A stretch of DNA of 64,000 bases from VYFG01 sp965213885 (GCA_965213885.1 OZ243919.1:2356001-2420000); one strand, 5' to 3'; positions 41,124 through 50,440 are shown, counted from the first letter of the stretch. Translations and numbers: made by a program. The notes: a model not told the origin generated them from the sequence alone.

Positions 41124-43787
41124 ATGGAACTGGTTTTCCTGTGTATCCTGATCCTGGTGATGGTGGTGGCCCTGAGCTCGGGGTTTCCGGTCGCCTTCGC
41201 GTTGCCGGGATCCGCGATCATCACCATCGCCCTGGCTGCCGGCACGGGCTACCTCTTTGCCGGCGACACTTCCGCCTATTTCGCCCAGGACGGCCCCTCC
41301 CAGTGGCTCACCGCTGGGATCACGAACTTCCGAAGTCTCTACTGGGAAGTGGAGCGCGATACGCTGATCGCCATCCCGCTGTTCGTCTTCATGGGCATCA
41401 TGCTGGAGCGTTCGCGCATCGCGGAAGACCTGCTGGTGTCCATGGCGCAGCTGTTCGGCCCCATTCCCGGCGGACTCGGAATCTCCGTGGTATTCGTCGG
41501 TGCGCTGCTTGCCGCCACCACCGGCATCCTCGGCGCCACGGTCATCGCCATGGGACTGATCTCGCTGCCGGCGATGCTGCGCAACAACTACTCGAGACCC
41601 CTGGCAACGGGAACCATCTGCGCATCGGGAACCCTGGGCCAGATCATCCCCCCGTCCATCGTCCTCATCATCCTCGCGGACCAGCTGTCCAACGCGGCGG
41701 ACCAGGCCAGCACGCTGCGCAAGGCGGAATACAAGGAACTGACCGGGGAATTCGCGTTGCCCTCCGAACTGGACATCTCCTCCGCCAGCGCCGGCGACAT
41801 GTTCATGGGGGCCATGATTCCGGGCCTGATCCTGGTGGGTCTGTACATGCTGTACATCCTGGTCGTCGCCATCCTGAAGCCGAACACCGCGCCACCGGTT
41901 CCCTATGAGGGTTCGTACGACCGGAAGTACGCGATCTCGGTGGCCGTGTCCCTGATTCCCCCGCTGACACTCATCTTCGTGGTACTCGGATCCATCATCC
42001 TCGGTATCGCAACAGTCAACCAGGCCGGTGCCATCGGTGCCGTCGGCGCCATCATCATGGGCGGCTACCGACTGACCCAGGGCAGGCGCCACCAGTACAC
42101 CCCGACCGTCATGGCGGTGGCGGCCATCGCCGTGATCGTGGTGCTCCTGCAGATGGTCGAACTCAACATCAAGAAGATCGACAACCAGCAGGAGTTCGTC
42201 AGCGTCCTGCTCGCCGGGGCGGCGGTACTGGTGTTCGTGGTGGCGCTCGTCTGGAGCATCTGGCGCACCTACCGGATCAACAACACCCTGGTCAGCGTCA
42301 TGGTGGACACCGCCAAGACCACGTCCATGGTGTTCATCATCCTGATCGGCGCCGCGATGCTGACATCGGCCTTCCGGGCCTTCGGCGGCGAGGAACTGGT
42401 CAGGCACTTCCTGACCAGTCTGCCGGGGGGGTTCTGGACCCAGTTCCTGGTCGTCATGCTGGTCATCTTCCTGCTGGGCTTCTTCCTGGACTTCATCGAG
42501 ATCGCGGTCGTGGTGGTCCCCATCGTGGCGCCCATCCTGCTGTCCGACACCTCGGCCAACATCACGGCGGTGTGGCTCGGGGTCATGATCGGCCTCAACA
42601 TCCAGACCTCGTTCCTGACGCCGCCTTTCGGGTTCGCCCTGTTCTACCTGCGCGGGGTTGCGCCCCCCGAGGTCAAGACCACGCACATCTACAAGGGGGC
42701 GGTGGCGTTCATCGCCCTCCAGCTGGTTGGCTTGGCCATTGCCGGCTACTTCCCGGGCCTGGTCAACTACATGCCCAACAGGACCCACCTCACGGCGGAT
42801 ACCGCACCGCCTCCGGTCAATCCTAGGCTGCAGCTCTGCATCGAGGAGGACCTGTTTCCCTATTATTCGGAAAACCGGCAGTCGCTGCTGGATGCCATCG
42901 ACAGGGCACGCGGCCAGGACTACTCCATGCTGCCGGACGACCTGAGAGAGGACATGATGCGCGGATTCGATACGGCCGCGTCCACCTTCGACCGGGTGGC
43001 GGCGGTGGAAGGCACCGCCGCGGCGCTGGCGGAATTTTCCGGGGGATTTCGCCCCCTGCACCAGCAGGCCCGGCGGATGCAGCGGGACCTGCAAAAGCTG
43101 GAGAGCGAACTGGATGAGGCCCGAAAGCGGCTCACAAGGCTCGAGCGGCGGGAATCCCCGCCGCAGGATTTGATTGCGGAGACCACCGGCACCATCCAGC
43201 GACTGAAATCGGAGATCGCCGAGATAGAACAGGGCATGTCGGAAACCTGGGGAGCCCGGCACGGCCAATACCAGGAACTGGCCAAGGCTGACAAGATTGC
43301 CCGCGGCCAGTATCGCCGGGGCGCCGACGAGGCCTACGAACCGCTCGCAAAACTGCGTGCGCTGCTGCTGGACGTGGATGCCCTGGAGGACGCCGGGACA
43401 ATCCTGGACGGCGTGGACCGCATCATCCTCGACGAGACGGCCGAAACCGCCATGGACCTGATCAAGGAACGGGAGAGCGCATTGTCCGAGTTGGAGGGCG
43501 CAAGCTCCATCAGGTCCGCCCTGTCCAAGGCCCGGCGGGCCCTGCGGGGTGACAGCCCCGACCGGGAAAAGTCCCTGGCCCAGCTCGCGAGCGCACGGGA
43601 ACTGTACCGGGGCGAACTGGACTGGCGCCGGGAAGCCGCATCCGGACTCATGCAGCCGCTCAATGCCTACAACAACGCCATCCGGGAAAGCATCGGCCTT
43701 CGCATGCAGTCCCGCCTGCCCCTGGACAAGGCCAAGTCGGTGGCCACCTGCCTATCCCATCATCGGGACATTTCCCTGCATTTTTAG
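41124..43787 (+). CDS. dctM: TRAP transporter large permease with long cytoplasmic C-terminal extension
   Basis: The product has 887 residues. Residues 1 to about 545 form the DctM permease: GFPVAFALPG near 22, then IPLFVFMGIMLERSRIAEDLL, ASGTLGQIIPPSIVLIILAD near 170, DFIEIAVVVVPIVAPIL near 465 and LTPPFGFALFYLRGVAP near 500, with about 14 helices. Residues about 548-887 are not part of ordinary DctM. This tail has a predicted coiled coil at about 640-720 (QQARRMQRDLQKLESELDEA, then RLKSEIAEIEQG) and further helical stretches to 870. No signal or enzymatic motif is seen in the tail. It may bind a partner or regulate the transporter. The end sequence is less regular and may include a slip. 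Confidence 0.88.
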   Translation: MELVFLCILILVMVVALSSGFPVAFALPGSAIITIALAAGTGYLFAGDTSAYFAQDGPSQWLTAGITNFRSLYWEVERDTLIAIPLFVFMGIMLERSRIAEDLLVSMAQLFGPIPGGLGISVVFVGALLAATTGILGATVIAMGLISLPAMLRNNYSRPLATGTICASGTLGQIIPPSIVLIILADQLSNAADQASTLRKAEYKELTGEFALPSELDISSASAGDMFMGAMIPGLILVGLYMLYILVVAILKPNTAPPVPYEGSYDRKYAISVAVSLIPPLTLIFVVLGSIILGIATVNQAGAIGAVGAIIMGGYRLTQGRRHQYTPTVMAVAAIAVIVVLLQMVELNIKKIDNQQEFVSVLLAGAAVLVFVVALVWSIWRTYRINNTLVSVMVDTAKTTSMVFIILIGAAMLTSAFRAFGGEELVRHFLTSLPGGFWTQFLVVMLVIFLLGFFLDFIEIAVVVVPIVAPILLSDTSANITAVWLGVMIGLNIQTSFLTPPFGFALFYLRGVAPPEVKTTHIYKGAVAFIALQLVGLAIAGYFPGLVNYMPNRTHLTADTAPPPVNPRLQLCIEEDLFPYYSENRQSLLDAIDRARGQDYSMLPDDLREDMMRGFDTAASTFDRVAAVEGTAAALAEFSGGFRPLHQQARRMQRDLQKLESELDEARKRLTRLERRESPPQDLIAETTGTIQRLKSEIAEIEQGMSETWGARHGQYQELAKADKIARGQYRRGADEAYEPLAKLRALLLDVDALEDAGTILDGVDRIILDETAETAMDLIKERESALSELEGASSIRSALSKARRALRGDSPDREKSLAQLASARELYRGELDWRREAASGLMQPLNAYNNAIRESIGLRMQSRLPLDKAKSVATCLSHHRDISLHF

Positions 43788-44332
43788 GAATTTTAACGGA
43801 TTTTAGTTGATTTTTCGGAGATTTTCCGAAGAAGGCCGGGAACAACCACGCCAGCCGGACCGCTGCGGATTCCACCCGTGCCGGGCGCTGTGTGGCATCT
43901 CCCGGACCGCCGTGGTCCGTGCACAGGGCCGACTTCCGACCCGTTCACCACCACGCCTTCATTGGATTCCCGACAATGGATCGCCTTGTTTTGCACAATC
44001 AGTTTGTAAACGGCTGACACTGGGTGGCAGGTGACCATAATCAATTGACGATCCGCTGCACCCCCTTCACCTCCGATTGATGCGGCGGATCATTGATCAA
44101 CCCATGGATCGGTTTTTCTTGCCCGCATTCCATAGCCTGTCCGGCAACCGCTGAAGGGGAGATTCCAGCCGGCGCGGGTCCGTCGGCCGGCAAGGCAATT
44201 CCAGCTGAGGCCCGGTAACTTCCGACAATCCCGGACCGCCGTCCGGGCGACAGCCGAACCGCCGCCCTGACCGCCCAAGCGGCCAAGCGGGGAAAGCTGC
44301 GGGGTCGTCTTCCGATCCCGGCCAGCCAGGAT
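43788..44332. other. Gene-free stretch between TRAP operon and bioY
   Basis: The 545 bases hold no frame resembling a protein. The first 50 bases are T-rich with a small TTCGGA/TCCGAA hairpin at about 43812-43832, possibly the TRAP operon terminator. The rest is G+C rich, with a short AT-rich piece near 43985-44050. It may contain decayed sequence that I could not assign. Confidence 0.35.
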
Positions 44333-44920
44333 CTATCTGTCCAGGAGCCTCCAGCCCGCGGTGAGCAGTCCCGCGCCAAGCACGATCTTCAGCAGGTCGC
44401 CGTAGAGAAACGGGATCATGCCCCAGGCCAGCACGGGCTTGTCCCAGCCAACCACGCCGCCCAGCCAGCCGAGGCCCAGCAGGTAAATCACCCCGTTGGC
44501 GAGAATCATGGCAGCCACCAGACGCCCCGGGCTGCGGTCCCAGCCCTGTTCCGCGAGCCATCCGCACAACATGGCCGCAAGGACGAATCCCAGCAGGTAA
44601 CCGCCGGTAGGCCCCATCATGTAGCCCAGGCCGATTCCCTTTTCGGGCGTGCCCGCGAACACCGGCAGACCCAGCGCCCCCTGAGCAAGATAGAACAGCA
44701 CCGTGGCCGCGGCCATGCGCCAACCGTAGATGAATCCGATGAGCATCACCGCCAGTGTCTGCATGGTCATGGGGACCGGGTAGAACGGCACCTTGATCTT
44801 GGCGGATAGGGTCAGCAGCAGGGAACCGGCAATCATGAGAACGACGATGCGCAGAAAGGTGCGGTCCCGCCAGAAAACGTCCAGCAGCGTGCGGTAGGTG
44901 TCGGTTGAATTGGGGTTCAT
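44333..44920 (-). CDS. bioY: Biotin transporter BioY
   Basis: A 195-residue ECF S-component with six membrane helices. Family signatures are KIKVPFYPVPMTMQTLAVML near 45, GLPVFAG near 92 and GYMMGPTGGYLLGF near 108. BioY takes up biotin, either alone or with the EcfAA'T module; no bioM or bioN gene is adjacent, so it may act alone or with ECF components elsewhere. ATG 44920 was chosen because the sequence before it is not family-like. It lies 16 bases after the lnt stop and is probably the last gene of the miaB-phoH-ybeY-lnt run. Confidence 0.9.
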   Translation of the reverse strand: MNPNSTDTYRTLLDVFWRDRTFLRIVVLMIAGSLLLTLSAKIKVPFYPVPMTMQTLAVMLIGFIYGWRMAAATVLFYLAQGALGLPVFAGTPEKGIGLGYMMGPTGGYLLGFVLAAMLCGWLAEQGWDRSPGRLVAAMILANGVIYLLGLGWLGGVVGWDKPVLAWGMIPFLYGDLLKIVLGAGLLTAGWRLLDR

Positions 44921-44936
44921 GCGCAAGATCGATCGG

Positions 44937-46418
44937 TTATGGTGAGCGCGAATTGTAGCCCAGCGAAATGAAGCTGGACAATAATCCCGCCAAAAGCATG
45001 AGGGCCGCGGCAATCATCGCCGGCAGGTCGCCGTAGCGGATGAACGGTGTCGTGCCGGTTCTCGGCTGGACGGAACCGGTAACCACCGCTGCCTCGAACT
45101 GCGGGGCCACTTCGGTGACCCTGCCGCGCCAGTTGATCAGCGACGACAGGCCGTTGTTGGAGGACCGGATCATGGGCCGTTCGGATTCCCTGGCCCTGAA
45201 ACGCGCCATCTGCAGTCGCTGGTGCGGTGCCAGGGTATCCCCGAACCACATGTCCTCGCTGACATTGATCAGGAACCCCGCTTCCGGAACCTGGTGCCGC
45301 CATTCATGGGGAAAGGCGTCCTCGTAGCAGATGGATGCCGCCGCCAGGTGCCCCGCCAGGGGCAACGGCTCCTGCGGCGATCGCCAGGGGGAAAAATCCG
45401 CCATCGGGATGGTGAGATGTTTCAGGATCGGATGGAGCAGGTCCTGCATCGGGAAGTATTCACCGTACGGCACCAGATGCTGCTTGTTGTAGAACCGGAT
45501 GTCGCCACTGACCGCCACCAGCGTATTGTAGTAGTCCGGACCCGGTGGCGGCCGGTGCAGGGTGCCGAAGGCGAAGTCCGCCGGGTGTCCGAGCAGTGCA
45601 TCCCAGAACTCCGGGGGGAGATTCTCCAGGTAATCGGGGACCGCGCCCTCGGGCCACACCACGAGATCCTTGTCGCGATGCGCGGCGCTGCGGGCAAGGT
45701 ATTCGCCGATGATGGCATCCTGGTTGCCCTCCTCCCACTTCTCGAGCAGGGGCACGTTGTTCTGGATGACGGCCACCTCGATGCGCTCACCGCGGGGGGC
45801 AGACCATGCATGCCCGTCCAGCACCCAACCGGCAAGCCATCCGCCGAACGGAACCAGTGTCGCCAGGAGCGCCGCCGGGCTCAACTGCCGGACCATCCCC
45901 AGTACCGCCCCGACGGTCGCAAGGGCAACCAGTCCGACCAGGTAGACCCCTCCCACCGGCGCGAGGCCGGCAAGCGGCGTGTCAAGAAACGCATAGCCGG
46001 CGCTCAGCCAGGGCATTCCGGAAAAGATCCAGCCCCTGATCCATTCCGGCAGGATCCAGAGAACCGGGATGATCAGCCCCAGCCTGACCGCCGGACCGGC
46101 ACCGCCGAACCACGCCTGGAGCCAGCCGCTGACCGCGGGGAACAGCGCCAGAACGAACACCAGGCCGAACACGCAGACCCCGGCCAGCACCGGGGGCATG
46201 CCGCCGAACGACTGGATGCTGACGTAGACCCAGTAGACCCCGGCGCCGAACTGGCCAAGGCCGAACAGGAGGCCGAGACGAAACGCCCGGCCGCGGCCCG
46301 CCTTCTCCCAAAGCAGGAACAGGATGCCCGTGGCGACCAGGAACAGCCACCACCACCGAAAAGGCGCGAAGGCCCCGACGGACAGGACTCCTGCGCCCAG
46401 GGCCAGCAGGTAGTTCAT
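44937..46418 (-). CDS. lnt: Apolipoprotein N-acyltransferase
   Basis: A 493-residue inner-membrane enzyme that adds the third acyl chain to lipoproteins. The first half has about six membrane helices; the nitrilase-like periplasmic domain begins near residue 215. The catalytic triad appears as Glu in VVWPEGAVPDY (near 254), Lys in YNKQHLVPYGEYFP (near 311) and Cys in AASICYEDAFP (near 361). A final helix (about 465-485) anchors the C-terminus. The start overlaps the ybeY stop by 4 bases. In most gammaproteobacteria corC lies between ybeY and lnt; here it is missing. Confidence 0.95.
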   Translation of the reverse strand: MNYLLALGAGVLSVGAFAPFRWWWLFLVATGILFLLWEKAGRGRAFRLGLLFGLGQFGAGVYWVYVSIQSFGGMPPVLAGVCVFGLVFVLALFPAVSGWLQAWFGGAGPAVRLGLIIPVLWILPEWIRGWIFSGMPWLSAGYAFLDTPLAGLAPVGGVYLVGLVALATVGAVLGMVRQLSPAALLATLVPFGGWLAGWVLDGHAWSAPRGERIEVAVIQNNVPLLEKWEEGNQDAIIGEYLARSAAHRDKDLVVWPEGAVPDYLENLPPEFWDALLGHPADFAFGTLHRPPPGPDYYNTLVAVSGDIRFYNKQHLVPYGEYFPMQDLLHPILKHLTIPMADFSPWRSPQEPLPLAGHLAAASICYEDAFPHEWRHQVPEAGFLINVSEDMWFGDTLAPHQRLQMARFRARESERPMIRSSNNGLSSLINWRGRVTEVAPQFEAAVVTGSVQPRTGTTPFIRYGDLPAMIAAALMLLAGLLSSFISLGYNSRSP

Positions 46419-46906
46419 GCGGCCCCGGCCGGTTCGCGGTACGGATCCGGATAGCCCAGGCCCTGAAGAAGCCGCTCCTCGAGGGCCTCCATTTCACCGG
46501 CCTGCCGGTCGTCCGCGTGGTCGTATCCGCACAGGTGCAGAACTCCGTGAATCACCATGTGAGCCCAGTGGGCCAGCGGCGGCTTTCCCTGCTGCCGCGC
46601 CTCGTCCGCAACCACCGGGGCGCAGATCACCACGTCGCCGAGCAGGTCCGCCTCCACCCCCGCAATGGGATCGAAGGAAAAGGTCAGGACATTGGTGGGC
46701 CGATCCTGGCCCCGGTACTCGGCGTTCAGCCGCCGCATTTCCCCGGTGCCCACGACCCGGATGGTCAGCGCCCGCCTGGCGATCCCGGCGGCATTCACCG
46801 CGGTCCCGGCCCAGAGTGAAAACGACGCGGGCTCCGGCAGTCCGTCCGGATGCGTCGCCAGCTGCAGATCCAGTTCCAGTGGATGGTTTTCTGGTGACGG
46901 CGTCAC
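46415..46906 (-). CDS. ybeY: Endoribonuclease YbeY (16S rRNA maturation)
   Basis: A 163-residue zinc-dependent protein needed for 16S rRNA 3'-end maturation and ribosome quality control. The metal site is in HGVLHLCGYDHADD near residue 125 (H-G-x-L-H-L-x-G-Y-D-H). LNAEYRGQDRPTNVLTFSF is the conserved substrate-side segment. It overlaps phoH and lnt by 4 bases each, so the three genes are translationally coupled. Because corC is absent, the 3' end directly meets lnt. Confidence 0.95.
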   Translation of the reverse strand: MTPSPENHPLELDLQLATHPDGLPEPASFSLWAGTAVNAAGIARRALTIRVVGTGEMRRLNAEYRGQDRPTNVLTFSFDPIAGVEADLLGDVVICAPVVADEARQQGKPPLAHWAHMVIHGVLHLCGYDHADDRQAGEMEALEERLLQGLGYPDPYREPAGAA

Positions 46907-47907
46907 CGTTCGTGGACTTCCTCGGTATTTTCGTAGGCCTGGACGATGCGCTGTACCAGGGGATGGCGCACCACGTCACGGGGCATGAACCAGGTGAAAC
47001 TGATGCCCTCGATGTCCGCCAGCACCCGGCCGGCGTGCTTGAGCCCGGAATGTTGTCCACGCGGCAGATCCACCTGGGTGATGTCCCCGGTGATGATGGC
47101 CTTGGAACCGAAACCGATCCGGGTGAGAAACATCTTCATCTGCTCCACCGTGGTGTTCTGGGCCTCGTCCAGAATCACGAACGATTCGTTCAGGGTGCGC
47201 CCGCGCATGTAGGCGAGCGGCGCCAGTTCGATGGTCCCTCTGGTGATCAGCTTGCCCACCCGTTCGAATCCCAGCATCTCGTACAGCGCATCGAACAGGG
47301 GGCGCAGGTAGGGATCGATTTTCTGGCCGATATCCCCCGGCAGAAAACCCAGCTTCTCCCCCGCCTCCACCGCCGGGCGCACCAGCAGTATCCGTTCGAT
47401 CTCGTTGTCCGCCAGCGCGGCCACGGCACAGGCCACCGCGAGATAGGTCTTGCCCGTCCCGGCCGGCCCGATGCCGAAGTTGATGTCGTGGCCGGCAATT
47501 CGGCGCAGGTAGTCCCGCTGGCGCGGGTTCTGCCCGCGAATGACATGCCTGCGCAGGCGGATCACCACCTCGTCCTCTTCCAGCTCCCTGTCCTCCCCGT
47601 TGCCCTCGCCCCTTTCCACCCGGGACAGCTCCAGGTTGATCTGGCGCCGCTGAATGGGCTGGCTGGTATCCGCGGTCAACTCGAACAGTCGGCGGATGAC
47701 CGATTCCGCCCGGGCGCTGCGGTGACTGCCGCCGACGATGCTGAACGCATTGTTCCGCTGGACGATCCGGACGCCCAGGTAGGATTCGATCTGTTCCAGA
47801 TTGGCGTTCTGCTGCCCGCAAAGCAGGGACAGGCGCTCGGCTTCCGCGGGATGCAGCTCGAAGGTGAGGGGCCTAGACAACCTTGAGCCCGGGCACGAAA
47901 TTGCCAA
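46903..47907 (-). CDS. ybeZ: PhoH-family ATPase (YbeZ)
   Basis: A 334-residue P-loop ATPase. The N-terminal KH-like domain (LERLSLLCGQQNANLEQIESYLGVRI) is followed by the PhoH domain with Walker A GPAGTGKTYLAVACAVA near 150 and Walker B FVILDEAQNTTVEQMKMFLTRIG near 235. YbeZ interacts with YbeY in rRNA maturation. The ATG at 47907 overlaps the miaB 3' end by 35 bases; TTG at 47880, in the sequence LSRPLTFELHP, is an alternative that would avoid most of the overlap. It follows miaB directly. Confidence 0.92.
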   Translation of the reverse strand: MAISCPGSRLSRPLTFELHPAEAERLSLLCGQQNANLEQIESYLGVRIVQRNNAFSIVGGSHRSARAESVIRRLFELTADTSQPIQRRQINLELSRVERGEGNGEDRELEEDEVVIRLRRHVIRGQNPRQRDYLRRIAGHDINFGIGPAGTGKTYLAVACAVAALADNEIERILLVRPAVEAGEKLGFLPGDIGQKIDPYLRPLFDALYEMLGFERVGKLITRGTIELAPLAYMRGRTLNESFVILDEAQNTTVEQMKMFLTRIGFGSKAIITGDITQVDLPRGQHSGLKHAGRVLADIEGISFTWFMPRDVVRHPLVQRIVQAYENTEEVHER

Positions 47908-49255
47908 TGGTGCGCATGCCGGCGGGGGCCTCTTCCATCAGCCGTCCCCGGAGGGAGTTGGGCAGCGCCTCGGTGATGAGGATGTCCGCGAACCTGCCCG
48001 CCAGGCTTTCGTCACCGGGAAAGTTCACCACCCGGTTGTTCTCCGTGCGCCCGGAGTACTCGGTCGGATCCTTGCGGGAGGGGCCCTCCACCAGCACGGA
48101 CTGCACGCTACCGACCATCCCCGCGCTGATCCGGTTGGCGGAGGCGAGGATGGTCCGCTGCAGCCTCGCCAGCCGCGCCTTCTTGACGTCCATGGGGGTA
48201 TCGTCGGCGAGCAATTCGGCCGGCGTTCCGGGCCTCGGGCTGTAGATGAAGCTGAAACTGTGGTCGTAACGGACCCGGTCGATCAGCGTCATGGTGGCCT
48301 CGAAATCCTCTTCCGTCTCGCCGGGGAATCCGACGATGAAATCCGAAGACAGGGAAATACCGGGCCGCATCGCCCTCACGCGATCGATCCAGTCGACATA
48401 CTCTGCGGCGCTATAGCCACGTTTCATCCGCGCCAGTATCCGGTCCGATCCGCTCTGCACCGGCAGGTGCAGATGACTGACCAGTTCGGGTATGGCGGCA
48501 TAGGCCTCGACGAGGGCGTCGGTGAAATCGACGGGATGGGACGTGGTGTACCGCAGCCGGTCGATCCCGTCCACGGCCGCGACGTAGTGCAGCAGCTCGG
48601 CGAACCCGACGACGTGGCCGTCGTGGGCATGACCGCGATAGGCGTTGACGTTCTGCCCCAGCAGGTTGATCTCGCGCACGCCCTGCTCCGCAAGGCACGC
48701 CACCTCCTCGATCACATCGTCGAAGGGCCGGCTGAATTCCGTGCCCCGGGTGTAGGGAACCACGCAGAACGAGCAGTACTTGCTGCAGCCTTCCATGATG
48801 GAGACAAAGGCCTTGACACCATCCACACGCGGTGGCGGCAGGTTGTCGAACTTCTCGATCTCGGGGAAGCTGATGTCCACCGCCTGCCTTCGCTCCTCCA
48901 GAACCTCGTCCAGCATCTGCGGCAGCCTGTGCAGGGTCTGGGGCCCGAATACCATGTCCACGTAGGGCGCCCGCTCGATGATCATACGGCCTTCCTGGCT
49001 GGCCACGCAGCCGCCGACGCCGATGACCAGGCCGCGCTTGCGGTCCTTGATCCGGCGCCAACGCCCCAGTGTCGAAAACACCTTCTCCTGGGCCTTCTCC
49101 CGCACCGAGCACGTGTTCAGGAGCAGCATGTCGGCGTCATCCGGGTCATCGGTGCGCAGGTAGCCGTGGGACCCGGACAGGAGATCGGACATGCGCGACG
49201 AATCGTACTCGTTCATCTGGCAACCGAATGTATGGATGTAGAGCTTGCGCGTCAC
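47873..49255 (-). CDS. miaB: tRNA-2-methylthio-N6-dimethylallyladenosine synthase MiaB
   Basis: The enzyme, 460 residues, methylthiolates A37 of tRNAs. The N-terminal UPF0004 domain binds one Fe-S cluster (TFGCQMNEYDS, LNTCSVREKA, GVGGCVASQEG). The radical-SAM cluster is bound by CSKYCSFCVVPYTRG near 157, followed by VREINLLGQNVNAYRG. The C-terminal TRAM domain is at about 390-455. It heads the minus-strand run miaB-phoH-ybeY-lnt-bioY, of which the first four form a common gammaproteobacterial cluster. Its promoter should lie in the 77 bases before it, beside the YdcF-family gene. Confidence 0.97.
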   Translation of the reverse strand: MTRKLYIHTFGCQMNEYDSSRMSDLLSGSHGYLRTDDPDDADMLLLNTCSVREKAQEKVFSTLGRWRRIKDRKRGLVIGVGGCVASQEGRMIIERAPYVDMVFGPQTLHRLPQMLDEVLEERRQAVDISFPEIEKFDNLPPPRVDGVKAFVSIMEGCSKYCSFCVVPYTRGTEFSRPFDDVIEEVACLAEQGVREINLLGQNVNAYRGHAHDGHVVGFAELLHYVAAVDGIDRLRYTTSHPVDFTDALVEAYAAIPELVSHLHLPVQSGSDRILARMKRGYSAAEYVDWIDRVRAMRPGISLSSDFIVGFPGETEEDFEATMTLIDRVRYDHSFSFIYSPRPGTPAELLADDTPMDVKKARLARLQRTILASANRISAGMVGSVQSVLVEGPSRKDPTEYSGRTENNRVVNFPGDESLAGRFADILITEALPNSLRGRLMEEAPAGMRTIGNFVPGLKVV

Positions 49256-49332
49256 GGAAGGGACGGATACTGCGGACCGGGCACGATTTTAACCGAGTTC
49301 GGTCATGGCTGCCGCAACCAATGCCGCCGGGT

Positions 49333-50148
49333 TCAGTCGACCAGGGCCCAGCCGCGCCAACGGTAATAGCAAAGCCCCGCGATTTCATGCAGGGCCGCCG
49401 TGGCCAGCTGCAGCGCCGCAGCCGAAGGCACCCAGTCGAACACCCCCGGCGAAGGGTCGGCGGCGACCCGCACGTCGGTCGCGACCGGCACCACGCGGAT
49501 GCCCGCCGTGCGGAACACCGCCACGGCGCGGGGCATGTGCAGCGCGGAAGTGATCAGCATGACGGGGCTGTCGATGAGGCCCCTTTCCGCCAGATAGTCC
49601 CGGGCCTCCAGGGCGTTCTCGCGGGTGGTCCGGGATGTGCTGCCGGTATCCACCCGGTCGCCGGGCAGCCCCCATTCGGCGAGCAGCCGGCGGACATGCC
49701 CGGACCCGCCACCCGAGGGGCCGTCGCCGAACACGGCCCCGCCCACCAGGTACAGGCGCTCGGCCTTGCCCTGTCGTGCGATCCGGAAGGCATGCAGGAT
49801 GCGATCGGAACTCCCCACCAGTTCGGCCTCGATCCGCGGTGGCTGTGGCAGGGCCAGCACGCCCCCCAGCATCACCGCCACCTCGACTTCCGGCAGGGCC
49901 GCCACGGGCAACGGGGGATACTGGCGCTCCAGGTGCCCTGCCAGCAGCTGGGCCACCCTGGGAACGGACGCCGTCAGCAGCACGAGGGCGCCCGCGAGCA
50001 GAAGACGGCCGGCCAGCCGGCCCCTGCCGGCCCCGCGGAGCAGCAGCGAGACCAGGACCAGCAGGCTGAACAGGCCCATCGGATAGACCAGGCTCGCCGC
50101 CAGCTTTGTCAGCAGAATCTCGATCTGGGAATTATATACTTGAGTCAC
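49333..50148 (-). CDS. YdcF-family membrane-anchored protein (DUF218)
   Basis: This 271-residue protein has two N-terminal membrane helices (about 12-35 and 40-62) and a periplasmic or cytoplasmic DUF218 domain. Domain signatures are MLGGVLALP near 100, YLVGGAVFGDGPSG near 138, GSTSRTTRENALEARDYL near 175 and VMLITSALHMPRAVAVF near 200, as in the ElyC/YdcF family linked to envelope polymer synthesis. GTG 50148 was chosen because the open frame further upstream runs into the IS30 end fragment and has no family similarity. The first residues after GTG (TQVYNSQIEILLTKLAAS) lead into helix one. The gene is divergent from nothing; hrpA lies on the same strand upstream. Confidence 0.78.
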   Translation of the reverse strand: MTQVYNSQIEILLTKLAASLVYPMGLFSLLVLVSLLLRGAGRGRLAGRLLLAGALVLLTASVPRVAQLLAGHLERQYPPLPVAALPEVEVAVMLGGVLALPQPPRIEAELVGSSDRILHAFRIARQGKAERLYLVGGAVFGDGPSGGGSGHVRRLLAEWGLPGDRVDTGSTSRTTRENALEARDYLAERGLIDSPVMLITSALHMPRAVAVFRTAGIRVVPVATDVRVAADPSPGVFDWVPSAAALQLATAALHEIAGLCYYRWRGWALVD

Positions 50149-50322
50149 AAACGGACGCCGTACATCTTTCCGCGTCTTGCTCGGGCATTCCTGCGGCAAG
50201 AACTGGAGAAACATGTCCGGACGCGCCGGGATGAGCCCGAGGCCCGACTTCTCGGCGGGCCTACGGGGCGGCACGCCGGAGAATGCTTCGGGTAGTGTAT
50301 CCGTTTGATATATCGCTTCAAT

Positions 50323-50381
50323 GCTCTCCTTCAAGCACTCATGCGACTTATCCGGTGTTGCACCTCACAGTGGCACGGGGG
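50323..50381 (-). repeat. Inverted 59-bp copy of the IS30 left end
   Basis: The complement of this segment matches 37144-37202 with a single mismatch (A for C in GTCGC[C/A]TGAGTG). Both copies end outward at CCCCCGTGCC and inward at GAGAGC. No transposase sequence follows here. It is the remnant of a lost or partly deleted element, or an independent small repeat. It sits between the YdcF-family gene and hrpA (gap 50149-50440, otherwise empty). Confidence 0.85.
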
Positions 50382-50440
50382 CTTTCCTGTGACCATGTCT
50401 ATTCCCTGAATTTCCCTGACTTGGAGGAATCGCCAGGGGA

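Noticed and set aside
40977..43268. 763-codon minus-strand open frame over dctM
   Set aside because: Antisense of the TRAP permease; the product is D-, H-, G- and R-rich low-complexity sequence with no similarity to a family.
37143..50381. Composite transposon bounded by two IS30 copies
   Set aside because: The right copy is only a 59-bp end, no matching target duplication is visible, and the region carries conserved core genes (miaB, phoH, ybeY, lnt).
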